From: Hahella sp.
GTDB lineage: Bacteria; Pseudomonadota; Gammaproteobacteria; Pseudomonadales; Oleiphilaceae
Assembly (NCBI GenBank): GCA_028280065.1
Contig: JANQMN010000057.1
Span: 1 to 64,000, forward strand
Length of the DNA stretch: 64,000 nt
Direction: 5' to 3'
Of this stretch, positions 51,152 to 60,616 are shown in pieces (the stretch's first letter is position 1; every line of letters starts with the position of its first letter). Position numbers and translations under genes: made by a program. Under the pieces are notes generated by a model. The model ran no database searches and was not told the origin of the DNA. It saw nothing but the letters and a program-made list of their open reading frames with translations.

Positions 51152-52980
51152 GAACCCACCCTGATCCGTACATTGTCGGGATGGGCTCGGCCATGCTCAT
51201 CCACGGTAAGTGCTTGCAAGCTGATTTCATCACCGAACGGCTCTTCTCCGATCAGGTCATCAAGTCTTTTGATCAGCCTTAATTTGAAATCCAGAAAGTC
51301 TTCGTTGCATTGCCGGGAAAAGCTTGCCGGTAAACTGCCGCTTGCGACACGGACAAGATACTCGAAATGAGTAAGCTGAAGGGTCAGGCTGTCCACAATA
51401 CCGTCACCGTCAGCAGCAGGATCAACGATCTGTAAGCATGGTGTAGCGCCGTCGGTTACCAAGGAAAAGTTGAGGTAGGGGTCTCTTCTGTGGCGGGTTG
51501 TCGGCAAGTCATAATTCAGAAGAGAGGCGATACGACCTCTACCATCACCACCTGATGACGCAAGATAAAGCTCCGTCCCGTCATCTATCATCATGCCGCA
51601 GAATGTTCTGTTGAGACCCTGAACTAGGGTTTCTGACGTCCTGGATGTGTCGCCGCAGTTTTTTAACCCTTCTACAAAATCCAGAAACTGTCCCGATGCT
51701 TGGTAAACCGTTAAACGCCAAGGATCAAGAGTGCTTTCGTCAGGCAAAGAAAAGAAGAGCCTTTGTCGTTGTCTCGAAAGTGCCTGCGTGAATGCTTCAA
51801 TGTTCTCTCGCGCACCTTCAAGGTAGTCTCGTAGATACGGCTCATACGCAGGCGCGCCGTAATAAGTATCTTCGGACACAAGATTAGTGTAGAGCGGTGA
51901 ATCGCTGTACGAGCCGTAGATGAGCAAATTATCAAATTTGTTATCCGTTTCGCGTCCTATTCCGAAGGCTTCAAGGATGTTGAAGACTTGATACTGTTGC
52001 CGTTGACGCTCGGATAAATTCGTTCCGAACACGTTGGCGTAGGGGTTTGTTAAACGGTAGTCTTCTTTCTGTGCGCGATTCTTGGCCGTGCGGCATGTTA
52101 GTAGAATCTGTCCGCTATGGCGGTCTCCCAGCAGTATATTTACTCCGAGAAGAAGTAAGTCGCGGATGGGAATGTGCATACGGTTGGCCCGAGCGAGCTT
52201 CATCAACTCTCGCAATCGTTTGCGAAACACCGACCCTCCATTTCCGTGGCGAAGACGCTCTCTGTTAATTCGGATAGGGCATGTTGTTGACCCATCGCTC
52301 TTCAACATGTCGCATCCTTCACATTGAGACCACTGCGGATGCTCAACTACTTGCTCAATAAGTTCTTCAAAATGTTCAGACGCATCAAGGCGGCTGAGGT
52401 TATAGAGATTCAGGTTAAGAGCATTGTCTCTTGTGCGTTCCTCGACAAGCATGTCTTCTATGATTTTGAATAGCTTGTGTTCTTCTTCAGCTTGACTTTC
52501 TGACCAATCGCGCCAACTTGCTAAGAGCTGACCGTCATTGGCAGCAACCAAGTAGATGTTGTCAGAGTCTTTACCTGCCAGGGACGCGGCTAGACTCGCC
52601 AGCAATTTGTTCTTTTCGTCCTGTGTCAGTTCGCTTAAGTCTTTGACAATGGTTAATGTTTTTCCCGAAGCCGGAAGCGTTAGCGAGACAATCTTTTCTC
52701 CGGCGTTCCAGTGTTCAGGATCGCCACCGAAAGTCGTCCAGATTTGGCGGCAGTGAAAGGTTTTTCCGTCTCCAGCCGTTCCCGTCAAGATGACGTTGCG
52801 AGGCTCTGTCGATCCAAAATTCTCTTGGACTTCTTTTAGCCTTGCGGGAGTAATGTGAATGACTGGATCAATGCCGTGACGTTCGATCTCGGTTTGAATC
52901 AACTCATCATACATATTATCCCCGGCGGGGATAGGTCCGTAGTGACGCAGAAAGGAAATCAAACCATTTGACTGGCTCAT
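51148..52980 (-). CDS. sspF: SspF (DptF-like) P-loop ATPase of the restriction module
   Basis: A 610-residue protein with Walker A GTAGDGKT at 67-74 and a cysteine cluster (CEGCDMLKSDGSTTCP) in the middle. It is the DptF-type ATPase that opens the restriction operon. The ATG at 52978-52980 has a strong GGAGGAGG ribosome site. In the published SspABCD-SspFGH type the FGH genes damage DNA lacking phosphorothioate and suppress phage replication. A -10-like TATATT lies about 55 bases upstream. Confidence 0.84.
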   Translation of the reverse strand: MSQSNGLISFLRHYGPIPAGDNMYDELIQTEIERHGIDPVIHITPARLKEVQENFGSTEPRNVILTGTAGDGKTFHCRQIWTTFGGDPEHWNAGEKIVSLTLPASGKTLTIVKDLSELTQDEKNKLLASLAASLAGKDSDNIYLVAANDGQLLASWRDWSESQAEEEHKLFKIIEDMLVEERTRDNALNLNLYNLSRLDASEHFEELIEQVVEHPQWSQCEGCDMLKSDGSTTCPIRINRERLRHGNGGSVFRKRLRELMKLARANRMHIPIRDLLLLGVNILLGDRHSGQILLTCRTAKNRAQKEDYRLTNPYANVFGTNLSERQRQQYQVFNILEAFGIGRETDNKFDNLLIYGSYSDSPLYTNLVSEDTYYGAPAYEPYLRDYLEGARENIEAFTQALSRQRQRLFFSLPDESTLDPWRLTVYQASGQFLDFVEGLKNCGDTSRTSETLVQGLNRTFCGMMIDDGTELYLASSGGDGRGRIASLLNYDLPTTRHRRDPYLNFSLVTDGATPCLQIVDPAADGDGIVDSLTLQLTHFEYLVRVASGSLPASFSRQCNEDFLDFKLRLIKRLDDLIGEEPFGDEISLQALTVDEHGRAHPDNVRIRVGS

Positions 52981-53684
52981 ATGTCCAGCCTCCTCCAGTA
53001 TGCTGTGGGCTTATCAAAAGTGAGTTGAGAGAAATATAGAGTGCATTTACGGTTTCCCCCATGATGGGTCTTGGCCACGTGACTTTCTCCTATTCCTGCT
53101 TTCATCACGGGTATCATCCCAAATGATTTAGTGGAAGATTATTTGCTTATTGATCTGGTGTGCGAACAATAAGCTCGGGGCTTTGCTCGGCAGATATATT
53201 TTCTCGTTACTTATTGCGTGCCAGAGAATTGCTGTTCTTAGAGAGTAATTTAGCTATACACTATTTTTGGGCAGAATAATTAACTACGATAGCTTTGATG
53301 GTTGAAAAAATCCATGGCCTTATGATGCAATTCGTTGAATTAGTTTTTATGAGAGTATTTAGTTCAATCATCAAGTCCATCCGTTTTAGGAGGCATTAAT
53401 CAACAGGCATTGAGATTAGCACCCTGTATGAGTTTCCGTGGTTTTTACCCCTAATTTTTATGATGAGATCTTCAATCTTAGGACTTTCTCAACAACTAGC
53501 AATTGATCATCAATAGAGGCAAGCTCATGAGGCTTGTGTATTGGCTGTCCAATGGTAGTTGGGCGATTTTTTAGGATTAGCTCGCGTGATTTAGATTATA
53601 GCCCGTCTCAAAGGGGACTTAGTTCTATGACTGACGTCTTGTGAGTTGCTAGGCAGTTTGGAAATGAATGCCAAAAGGTGCGTT
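52981..53684. other. Gene-poor segment at the far end of the Tn7-like element
   Basis: I find no intact gene in these 700 bases. On the minus strand one short frame (about 53470-53580) reads RPTTIGQPIHKPHELASID and then DQLLVVEKVLRLKISS before a stop, which looks like the decayed C-terminus of a protein I cannot name. The sspF promoter must lie at the left side of this segment. Confidence 0.4.
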
Positions 53685-53833
53685 TTATTAACAACTTCAT
53701 TGTTATATTTGGTGCTAGATACATGTGTTGGGCGCAGAAAAGTTAACAACTTTATTTAATTGAGCCGTTTTCTGAACAATCAAAATCAAAGGTTTACGAA
53801 GCTATTTGTTAACTACTTTATTGTTCGCCGACA
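53685..53833. repeat. Tn7-like left-type end with three TnsB-like sites
   Basis: Three sites share the core GTTAAC-x-ACTTTATTGTT in the orientation of this strand: 53685-53704 (TTATTAACAACTTCATTGTT), 53741-53760 (AGTTAACAACTTTATTTAAT) and 53806-53825 (TTGTTAACTACTTTATTGTT). The element ends CGCCGACA at 53833. Three spaced sites over about 150 bp is the arrangement of the Tn7 left end. Confidence 0.88.
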
Positions 53834-53838
53834 CTAAA
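53834..53838. repeat. 5-bp target duplication CTAAA, far side
   Basis: CTAAA matches the copy at 34679-34683. On the minus strand its first three bases are the TAG stop codon of the kinase gene that begins at 56845, so the insertion left that gene whole. Confidence 0.9.
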
Positions 53839-56800
53839 ATACACCGATATTACGCACGCGTTTACGTTCTTGCTCTTCGAAATCCAGCCGCTTCTGTAAA
53901 AGCGTTAGGCTTCGTTGCAGGCGGTTGCTGGTTAGGCGTTGAGTATTCGCCTGCTGGGCAATGGCTTGGGCTTGATTTAAGTCACCGCCTTCGGTGGTGA
54001 GCAATTGGTCGATCGCTTCGGCATGTGCGTCGGCAATCGTCGTTTGAACCGTCTTGTTCAATGGATGTAGTTCTGACGTTTTCTGTAATTGTGTCAACAA
54101 ATCCATCGATTCCCGCAAACTGGTTAAGGGTTTGGCGGTACGATTTTCAGTCGCTGTTAGCTGCTGTTTAATCTGATTCGCCAATTGTCTGATCGTGCGG
54201 TCTTGGGCGATAACTTCCGCGAGTCGCAGTTCAAGCCCGTCAATATCCACCGGTTGAATTTCATAGGTCTTCAACCGCAGCAACTGGCTTTCTGCAGCGG
54301 CGATTTCAAAGTTAGCCAAGCTTTGATTGAATTTTGCCAAGGTCGTTTCAAAACTGCGTTTAAGCTGGCTTATGGCGAAAGTATTGGCTTTATCAATGCT
54401 AAGAATCTGATGCAACAGGTCGGCCAATTGGGGGTTGTCATCGCTGACTGCGGTTCGTAACGCTTCTGCTTCCAACTGCAGTTGAACGATTTCCTCTGCC
54501 CTTTGCAGGTTGGCAATATCCCCTTGGAACCGGCCAAGCCGGGATCGGTATTGTTTGGCCAATGCGGCTAAACGCTTAATTTCTTGGGTGTTTTCCGGCG
54601 GTTGATTCGCAGCTACCGCATTGCGGGCTTCGTTGAGGATTTCGTTTACAACTGCGACAACGCCCTGGGAGGCTTGGGAGCTTTCCGGATCCAGCTCCAA
54701 TGTTCTTAAAAAATACTCCAAGGCATTTTCTTGTGGAGGCACCACCAGGCGATTTTGTGAAATAGCCTGTTCCGCTTGCGTTAACAGTTCGGCTATTTGT
54801 TGGTTAGTTTGTTCTATGCGATAAATGGATGCGGTAATTTCTGACTGCAAGACATCCAGTTCGACAGGGTCACCCAGGGCATGGGACGGGTGCTGGGTGA
54901 ATCGCCGGGCAAGCGCTAAAACCTCTTGCGCCTTGGAAATTTCATTGGCGTCGATATGCCGTTGGATTTTTTCAACCAATGCTTGTTTCAGGGACTCACC
55001 CAAAATCATAGTCGCCAGGTTTCCTGGCTGTAGGTCTGCCAATTCTACATAATGGTCGTAGGCTTGTTGGATTTCGCCGGATGCGATTTCCTTTTTACCT
55101 GCTTCGACTAAACGTTTTTGCTCCTCCGCGATGGCGTTATCGATGCGCTTTTGAAGTTCCGTCAGACGGTCTGCTGCCAAGGGTACGCGCGTTCCGGCCA
55201 TAAGCTGACTTTTTGCGGCAGATAGCTGCCGTGTGGAAAGCTGCAGTTGGATTTGTTCCTCAATATAGTCTGTGATGGCATCTAACAGTTGCCTGGCAAA
55301 GACGTTGTTCTCGTCGAGTTCTAAAATTTGCTGTGCCAAATCGATGGGGTTTTCAAAAGGAGGCGCATCAAGCTGCCTTTCGTCCCAGGCCCTTCGCGCC
55401 TGTTCCGTCAGTTGTGCAATCTTCGAATTGGTTTGTTCCAACTGGCGCTTTAGGGTTTCCTGCTGACTAAGTTGAAAGGACATAAATTCGAATTGCTCAA
55501 TCAACTTGGGATCATTGATAAACGGCTGATTTTTTCTGGCCAGGGTAAGCAAGCTCCTGGCACTATTAAGCTCTTCTTGGAGGATAAACTGTTCAGCCGC
55601 CACTAAGTAATGGGTTGTGAGTGTTTCCAACAGCTTAACAGCTTCGGCATTGCCTGGTGAAATGGTCAGCACGGCGCTCAGATAGTCTTGGGCATTATCT
55701 CCGCTCGGTTCAGAGTAACGCTCTTCCTGCAAGGCTTTTGAAGCCTTGGATATCAAGGCATTGGTCTGATGATCGATTGTTTCAGAAGAAATGGTCGGCG
55801 TCACCGGATCATTGCGAAACGCCAGATACATGCCTCCTCCTACCAGCACGACTAATCCGAATAGCAGGATGACTACTTGCCTATAGGGATGCAGCTCCCC
55901 GTTTTTTGCCCCAGGCTCCGTAGGATTTATCATGGTTTTGGCTAGCGAACTAGCGCTCGGTGCGCTGGAACTGGTCGAAGTATGACGCACGGCCTTGCAG
56001 ATTCGGTTCAGCAACTGACCGCGTTTTGCCAAGCGAATTTGCAGATTTTCAAGGGCTTCCAGGAACTCCTGGCCTGTTTGATATCGCTCGGCCGGAGACT
56101 TGGCCAACGCTTTGTTGATAATCGGCTGGAATACAGCAAGTTCTTTCGGCAGCGTGGGTATCGGTTCGGTGATATGCCGCAAACCCAGGGAGATTGCAGA
56201 CTCGGCGGTATAAGGCAAATGGCCGGACAGCATTTCGAACAATATGACACCCAGGCTATAGAGGTCCGAGCGGCCGTCCAGAGCCATCCCTTGGGCCTGT
56301 TCCGGGCTCATATACTGCGGGGTGCCCATAATTGCGCCGGTGACCGTCACCCGGGTTTCCGATAGCGTTGAACGGGCAATGCCAAAATCCGACAACACCG
56401 GAAAATCCTCGGTACGAAAAAGAATATTTTCCGGTTTAATATCGCGATGGATAAATCCTTTGCCGACGGAGTAATGCAACGCTGAGAGTATTTTTTTTAA
56501 GACCCATAATCCTTCTATCAATGGAATGCCTTGTTCCAGGCGCTGTTTGAAGTCGCCATGGGGAAGATACTCCATCACGATGTAGTAGAGATCTTCCTTT
56601 TGTCTGACTTCGAAGACCGGCAGGATGTGTTCGTGCTGGAGTTCCGCGGCTATTTTTGCTTCCCGCAGGAACCGGGACCCGAATGAGGTATCGTGAATAA
56701 AGCGTTTGGATAGGACTTTAATGGCGACTTGTTGACAAGTTTCCTCCTGGATCGCTAGATAAACTTCAGCCATACCGCCGTGCCCTATGGGCCGGACGAT

Positions 56801-56845
56801 GGTGTAATCTTCAATCTCCAGCAAATTCACTATACTTGGGACCAC
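53834..56845 (-). CDS. Transmembrane Ser/Thr protein kinase with a long repeat C-terminus
   Basis: A 1003-residue kinase of the bacterial Hanks type. The glycine loop is at 21-28 (GHGGMAEV), the ATP lysine is Lys43, HRDIKPEN begins at 133, DFG is 153-155, and APE corresponds to SPEQAQGM. One membrane helix lies at 323-343. The C-terminal 650 residues, outside the membrane, are long helices with repeated QL-AEQAI, LELDPESS and LSIDKAN-like motifs that suggest TPR-like repeats or coiled coil. The stop codon TAG lies in the transposon target duplication. A double-FHA protein gene is 4 kb away, a possible reader of its phosphorylation. Confidence 0.9.
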   Translation of the reverse strand: MVPSIVNLLEIEDYTIVRPIGHGGMAEVYLAIQEETCQQVAIKVLSKRFIHDTSFGSRFLREAKIAAELQHEHILPVFEVRQKEDLYYIVMEYLPHGDFKQRLEQGIPLIEGLWVLKKILSALHYSVGKGFIHRDIKPENILFRTEDFPVLSDFGIARSTLSETRVTVTGAIMGTPQYMSPEQAQGMALDGRSDLYSLGVILFEMLSGHLPYTAESAISLGLRHITEPIPTLPKELAVFQPIINKALAKSPAERYQTGQEFLEALENLQIRLAKRGQLLNRICKAVRHTSTSSSAPSASSLAKTMINPTEPGAKNGELHPYRQVVILLFGLVVLVGGGMYLAFRNDPVTPTISSETIDHQTNALISKASKALQEERYSEPSGDNAQDYLSAVLTISPGNAEAVKLLETLTTHYLVAAEQFILQEELNSARSLLTLARKNQPFINDPKLIEQFEFMSFQLSQQETLKRQLEQTNSKIAQLTEQARRAWDERQLDAPPFENPIDLAQQILELDENNVFARQLLDAITDYIEEQIQLQLSTRQLSAAKSQLMAGTRVPLAADRLTELQKRIDNAIAEEQKRLVEAGKKEIASGEIQQAYDHYVELADLQPGNLATMILGESLKQALVEKIQRHIDANEISKAQEVLALARRFTQHPSHALGDPVELDVLQSEITASIYRIEQTNQQIAELLTQAEQAISQNRLVVPPQENALEYFLRTLELDPESSQASQGVVAVVNEILNEARNAVAANQPPENTQEIKRLAALAKQYRSRLGRFQGDIANLQRAEEIVQLQLEAEALRTAVSDDNPQLADLLHQILSIDKANTFAISQLKRSFETTLAKFNQSLANFEIAAAESQLLRLKTYEIQPVDIDGLELRLAEVIAQDRTIRQLANQIKQQLTATENRTAKPLTSLRESMDLLTQLQKTSELHPLNKTVQTTIADAHAEAIDQLLTTEGGDLNQAQAIAQQANTQRLTSNRLQRSLTLLQKRLDFEEQERKRVRNIGVF

Positions 56846-56999
56846 TAGTCATAATAATACGCATTACCAATTTTAGACTTTCTTCGAAGGTCTGGCCTAC
56901 TGAACAACAAATTCAAGCGAAAAATCAACACTTTCGTCATATTTACAGGTTGCAGGTTCATGGGTAGTGTGCAAAACGTCAACTTAGTCGGGAGGTCTT

Positions 57000-58433
57000 G
57001 TGAGTAATCAATCCGTGCAAACGCAGGTAGTAGTATTGGGTAGTGGTCCTGGAGGATATTCAGCAGCTTTCAGAGCAGCCGATTTGGGTTTGGATGTCAC
57101 TTTGGTGGAAAGATATGAAAGCCTTGGCGGCGTTTGCTTGAACGTAGGCTGTATTCCGTCGAAAGCCCTACTGCATGTCGCCGCCGTGCTAGAGGAAACG
57201 GCTCATGCCGATGAGTGCGGGCTACTATACAGTAAACCGGAAATCGATCTGGACAAAGTGCGGCATTTCAAAGATTCGACAGTGAACAAGCTTACCCAGG
57301 GTGTGTCCGGCATGGCGAAGCAGCGGAAGGTCAAAGTCGTTGTGGGATATGGCGAATTTACCGGTCCCAATCAGTTGGTTGTCGATAAAGACGGAGCGAA
57401 AACCGAAGTAAATTTTCAATACGCGATTATTGCCGCCGGTTCCCAAAGCGTGAAGTTGCCTTTTATCCCTCATGATGATCCCCGGGTCTTGGATTCCACT
57501 TCCGCATTGGAACTGAAGGAAATACCAAAACGCCTACTCGTTATCGGCGGTGGCATCATCGGCATGGAAATGGGTACGGTATATGATGCGCTGGGTAGTG
57601 AAGTGACGGTTGTCGAATTTGCCGATCAACTGATTCCCGCCGCTGACAAAGACCTGATTCAAGCCTACGTAAAATTCAACAAGGATCGATTCAAGCTGAT
57701 GTTGTCCACCAAAGTCACGAAAGTGGAAGCGACGGATGGGGGCATGGTCGTGGAATTTGAAGGCAAGCAGGCGCCGGAAGGTTCGCTTATTTTCGACGCG
57801 ATTCTGGTGGCGGTTGGACGTTCCCCCAATGGTAAGAAGCTCAGTGCGGAAAAGGCCGGAGTCGGGGTGGACGAACGCGGTTTTATTCCGGTAGATAAGC
57901 AAATGCGCACTAATGTCAGCAATATTTTTGCGATCGGCGATATTGTCGGCAATCCCATGCTGGCGCATAAGGCAACCCACGAAGGCCATGTCGCCGCGGA
58001 AGTCATTGCCGGTGAAAAGGTATTTTTTGAACCCTTGGTAATTCCTTCCATTGCCTATACCAACCCGGAAATCGCCTGGGCGGGACTTACCGAAAAGGAA
58101 GCCAAGGAGCAGGGAACCAAGGTCAAAACTGCGGTATTTCCCTGGGCCGCCAGCGGTCGGGCTCTCGGCGCCGGCCGCAGTGAGGGGCGGACCAAGCTGA
58201 TTTACGACGAAGCCAGCGGCAAACTGCTCGGCGCAGGAATTGTCGGCATCAATGCCGGCGAACTCTTGGGTGAAATCTCCCTGGCCCTGGAATTCGGTGC
58301 GGATGTAGAAGACTTGGCGCTGACCATTCATGCGCACCCGACCTTGCATGAAACCGTGGGCCTCGCCGGAGAGTTGGCAGCCGGAACCATTACCGACCTG
58401 CCCAACCCGAATGCCAAAAAGCACAAAAAATAG
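57000..58433 (+). CDS. lpdA: Dihydrolipoamide dehydrogenase
   Basis: The 477-residue E3 flavoprotein of the 2-oxo acid dehydrogenase and glycine cleavage complexes. The FAD motif VVVLGSGPGGYSAAFRAADLG is followed by the redox disulfide GGVCLNVGCIPSKALL, the NAD-binding segment RLLVIGGGIIGMEMGTVY, and the His-Glu region AHPTLHETVGLAGE at the C-terminus. The start is GTG at 57000 with GGGAGG upstream. No E1 or E2 gene is adjacent. Confidence 0.97.
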   Translation: MSNQSVQTQVVVLGSGPGGYSAAFRAADLGLDVTLVERYESLGGVCLNVGCIPSKALLHVAAVLEETAHADECGLLYSKPEIDLDKVRHFKDSTVNKLTQGVSGMAKQRKVKVVVGYGEFTGPNQLVVDKDGAKTEVNFQYAIIAAGSQSVKLPFIPHDDPRVLDSTSALELKEIPKRLLVIGGGIIGMEMGTVYDALGSEVTVVEFADQLIPAADKDLIQAYVKFNKDRFKLMLSTKVTKVEATDGGMVVEFEGKQAPEGSLIFDAILVAVGRSPNGKKLSAEKAGVGVDERGFIPVDKQMRTNVSNIFAIGDIVGNPMLAHKATHEGHVAAEVIAGEKVFFEPLVIPSIAYTNPEIAWAGLTEKEAKEQGTKVKTAVFPWAASGRALGAGRSEGRTKLIYDEASGKLLGAGIVGINAGELLGEISLALEFGADVEDLALTIHAHPTLHETVGLAGELAAGTITDLPNPNAKKHKK

Positions 58434-58453
58434 TTGCTTGCGATGAGGTAAGA

Positions 58454-58473
58454 AGTGCCTCTGAGGAGGCACT
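58454..58473. terminator. Hairpin between convergent lpdA and glycosidase genes
   Basis: AGTGCCTC and GAGGCACT form an 8-bp stem with a four-base loop, in the gap between convergent stop codons. The T-run is weak. Confidence 0.5.
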
Positions 58474-58498
58474 CAGGCATTCAAAACCGCTGCGGCAA

Positions 58499-60616
58499 TT
58501 ACATCTTAATTACTTTTACTTCACCGGGTTTCATGTACAGGTTTAAATTGCCGTGGTGGTCAAACTCACGGATCTCCCTCGGCCATTCGTGACTGCTATA
58601 AATTAGCCTGGCAGTCTTGGCCTGATTATTTGCCTTGTTCCTTATCTTACTTAAATCCACCCAAAGGTTTTGTTCTTCATAGACATTGGTATTGGCAATC
58701 ACCAACAGCGCGTTATCTCTTCCGGCGCTGGCCTGGCCTTCGACTACATAACCCAGTCCGACGGCTTGGGTACGCATTGAATCAAACCACAGTTCCACAA
58801 AGTTGTGCAGATTCGTGAGCGTGTCCAAATAGGCATTTCGGATCTTGGAGATATTCTCCAGCGTGTCCGGCAAATCCCAACGGTCATAATTTAGGTAGTG
58901 CAGAATAACTTTGTCGAATAGCGCCAGTTTTCCGTTATAAGGATTATGCGGGCCAAGCCGGTAGGCTTCGTCCGGACTGCAATCCAATCCGGTATTCATT
59001 GGTTGCACTTCATAGACTTCCTGGCCGGAGTTAATGAAGGGTACACCGTTCGGCATGAACATATTCAGAATGGTCAACATCTTGGACGTGGTGCGGCCAC
59101 CGTCCCGGGCGGCCAGCCGCGGCGTATCGTGGGTTTCGCCACTGGCGAATACCGGGATTGGCAGATCCTTGGAGGAATAGAAATATTCGTGGGTTTTAAA
59201 CTCCCACATGCGCGGTTGCATGTAGAAACCCTGCCCGATAATCATGTTGTACCCCAAGTCCATGGCTGCCTGGGCTTTTTCCGGGTACAGCTCCTCGGCA
59301 ATAAAACAGAAATCGGGATCGATTTCCCTCGCTGTGCCGATAATCTGCTGTACCAAGGGTTTTGGCAACGCATGTCCCATATCGATGCGGGCGCCGTCGA
59401 TACCGAAGTTATTCTGGAAAAACGGAATGACATTGGCGAGCGTATCCCAAAGCGGCTGATTCGGCTGATCGCCGGGGTAAAGATTGGATTTGATCGTATC
59501 GAATAGGATATAGGGGGCCAGACTATCCGCTTTTTCCTTCAAATAGGGTTTGCTGGCAGCGGGATGGTCTAAGAACATCCTGAAGAAGGTGACATCGCTC
59601 CAAGGCGGTTGGACATCGTTGATATGGTCGGAAAATGCAGGTGCCACGGTCAGGCCGAACCGCTCCCGCACCAAGTCCAGTATCTGGGCATCGCCGTGGT
59701 GCCAATCGTCTACCATCGCCTGCCATTTTTCGGGATTCGATTGGCGGGGATCGCTGACAAATTTACCAATATGTTGCCAAACCTCGGCAGAACTGAATAT
59801 GTGGGGCAGGAATTGCGGCTTGGGTACGACAGTTGAACCTAGACCGGGAACATTCGGCGGCGTATACCCCTGCAGGTCTTCTGTTTTGATCCAGTAGAAC
59901 CAGTCAGGATGTTCGGCAATGAGATCAGAGTTCACAGAGTTCGTCCGCGGAATGATGTCAATCATGATCCGCATATCCAGGATATGAACCGCTTCGATAA
60001 ATGCCTTGAACTCCTCTTCCAAACTAAGATCGTCTTCGGTGATCGGATCTTTCAGGTTCGGATCCAGTTCAAAGAAGTTGGACACCCCGTATGGTGAACC
60101 CAGCTCGCCTTTTTTATCCTTCAAACTGAATTTCGAAATGGGCAGCATATACAGTGTCGTGATGCCCATTTTCTTCAAGGCCGGGAGTAAGGCGATGGAT
60201 TTTACGAAAGTGCCGGTATCCTTTAGGTGGTAGATGTTGCTGTCATCCAGGACGCCGGTTCGGTCATGGTCCCAGGCAGTCGATGTCCGAATCAGTGAGG
60301 AATAGACCGACGCACGTTTAATCCAATCGCCGCCCCGGTAGTTTGCCAACTGATTGATTTTGTTTTGATCCACATGCTTCGCCTTGCTGAGTGGCTGGGC
60401 ATAGTCCATATCGGCACGAGCCAGGGGCAGGATCGCTTCCCGGATAAGATGGGCAAAAAATTTGTGCGGATTGACAATGGTTTCACCCATCGGCGTATTA
60501 ATCCGCTCAGCGCCTTCATAGCCATGACAGTTCCATATATCCGGAATACTGTAGTTATAAATTTCGTCAGTCTCTCGCCTTTCTATCGCTGCGAGAAGTT
60601 TTTCTAGATTTTTCAT
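58499..60616 (-). CDS. GH13-family alpha-glucan-active enzyme (alpha-amylase family)
   Basis: A 705-residue intracellular protein without a signal peptide. The (beta/alpha)8 barrel signatures are in order: IMIDIIPRTNS (with N instead of H at the usual position after it), DGARIDMGHA with the nucleophile Asp412, FIAEEL with the acid/base Glu441, and GETHDTPR with Asp497. The C-terminal beta domain ends with MKPGEVKVIKM. The substrate specificity is not clear to me; the N-terminal 100 residues (NPHKFFAHLIREAILPLARAD) are not the common amylase form. It faces lpdA tail to tail and FHA gene head to head. Confidence 0.82.
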   Translation of the reverse strand: MKNLEKLLAAIERRETDEIYNYSIPDIWNCHGYEGAERINTPMGETIVNPHKFFAHLIREAILPLARADMDYAQPLSKAKHVDQNKINQLANYRGGDWIKRASVYSSLIRTSTAWDHDRTGVLDDSNIYHLKDTGTFVKSIALLPALKKMGITTLYMLPISKFSLKDKKGELGSPYGVSNFFELDPNLKDPITEDDLSLEEEFKAFIEAVHILDMRIMIDIIPRTNSVNSDLIAEHPDWFYWIKTEDLQGYTPPNVPGLGSTVVPKPQFLPHIFSSAEVWQHIGKFVSDPRQSNPEKWQAMVDDWHHGDAQILDLVRERFGLTVAPAFSDHINDVQPPWSDVTFFRMFLDHPAASKPYLKEKADSLAPYILFDTIKSNLYPGDQPNQPLWDTLANVIPFFQNNFGIDGARIDMGHALPKPLVQQIIGTAREIDPDFCFIAEELYPEKAQAAMDLGYNMIIGQGFYMQPRMWEFKTHEYFYSSKDLPIPVFASGETHDTPRLAARDGGRTTSKMLTILNMFMPNGVPFINSGQEVYEVQPMNTGLDCSPDEAYRLGPHNPYNGKLALFDKVILHYLNYDRWDLPDTLENISKIRNAYLDTLTNLHNFVELWFDSMRTQAVGLGYVVEGQASAGRDNALLVIANTNVYEEQNLWVDLSKIRNKANNQAKTARLIYSSHEWPREIREFDHHGNLNLYMKPGEVKVIKM

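Larger units (their letters stand above)
34684..53833. mobile_element. Tn7-like transposon at attTn7, non-autonomous, carrying a complete Ssp defence system
   Basis: The element is 19,150 bp. Its ends are inverted copies starting TGTCGGTGAACAATAAAGTT (glmS side) and TGTCGGCGAACAATAAAGTA (far side); the first 26 bases differ at two positions. The 5-bp duplication CTAAA flanks it. Insertion is 25 bp beyond the glmS stop codon, the classical Tn7 position. The glmS-proximal end has two abutting TnsB-like sites and the far end three spaced sites over about 150 bp, the same asymmetry as Tn7 right and left ends, with the right-like end next to glmS as in Tn7. No tnsABCDE genes are recognisable inside, so it must have moved by enzymes supplied in trans or lost them after insertion, perhaps when an IS21-like insertion eroded the right end. 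Confidence 0.9.

Noticed and set aside
53400-53690. Possible tns gene fragments near the far end
   Set aside because: I could not match the decayed frame to TnsA, TnsB, TnsC, TnsD or TnsE, so I did not name it.
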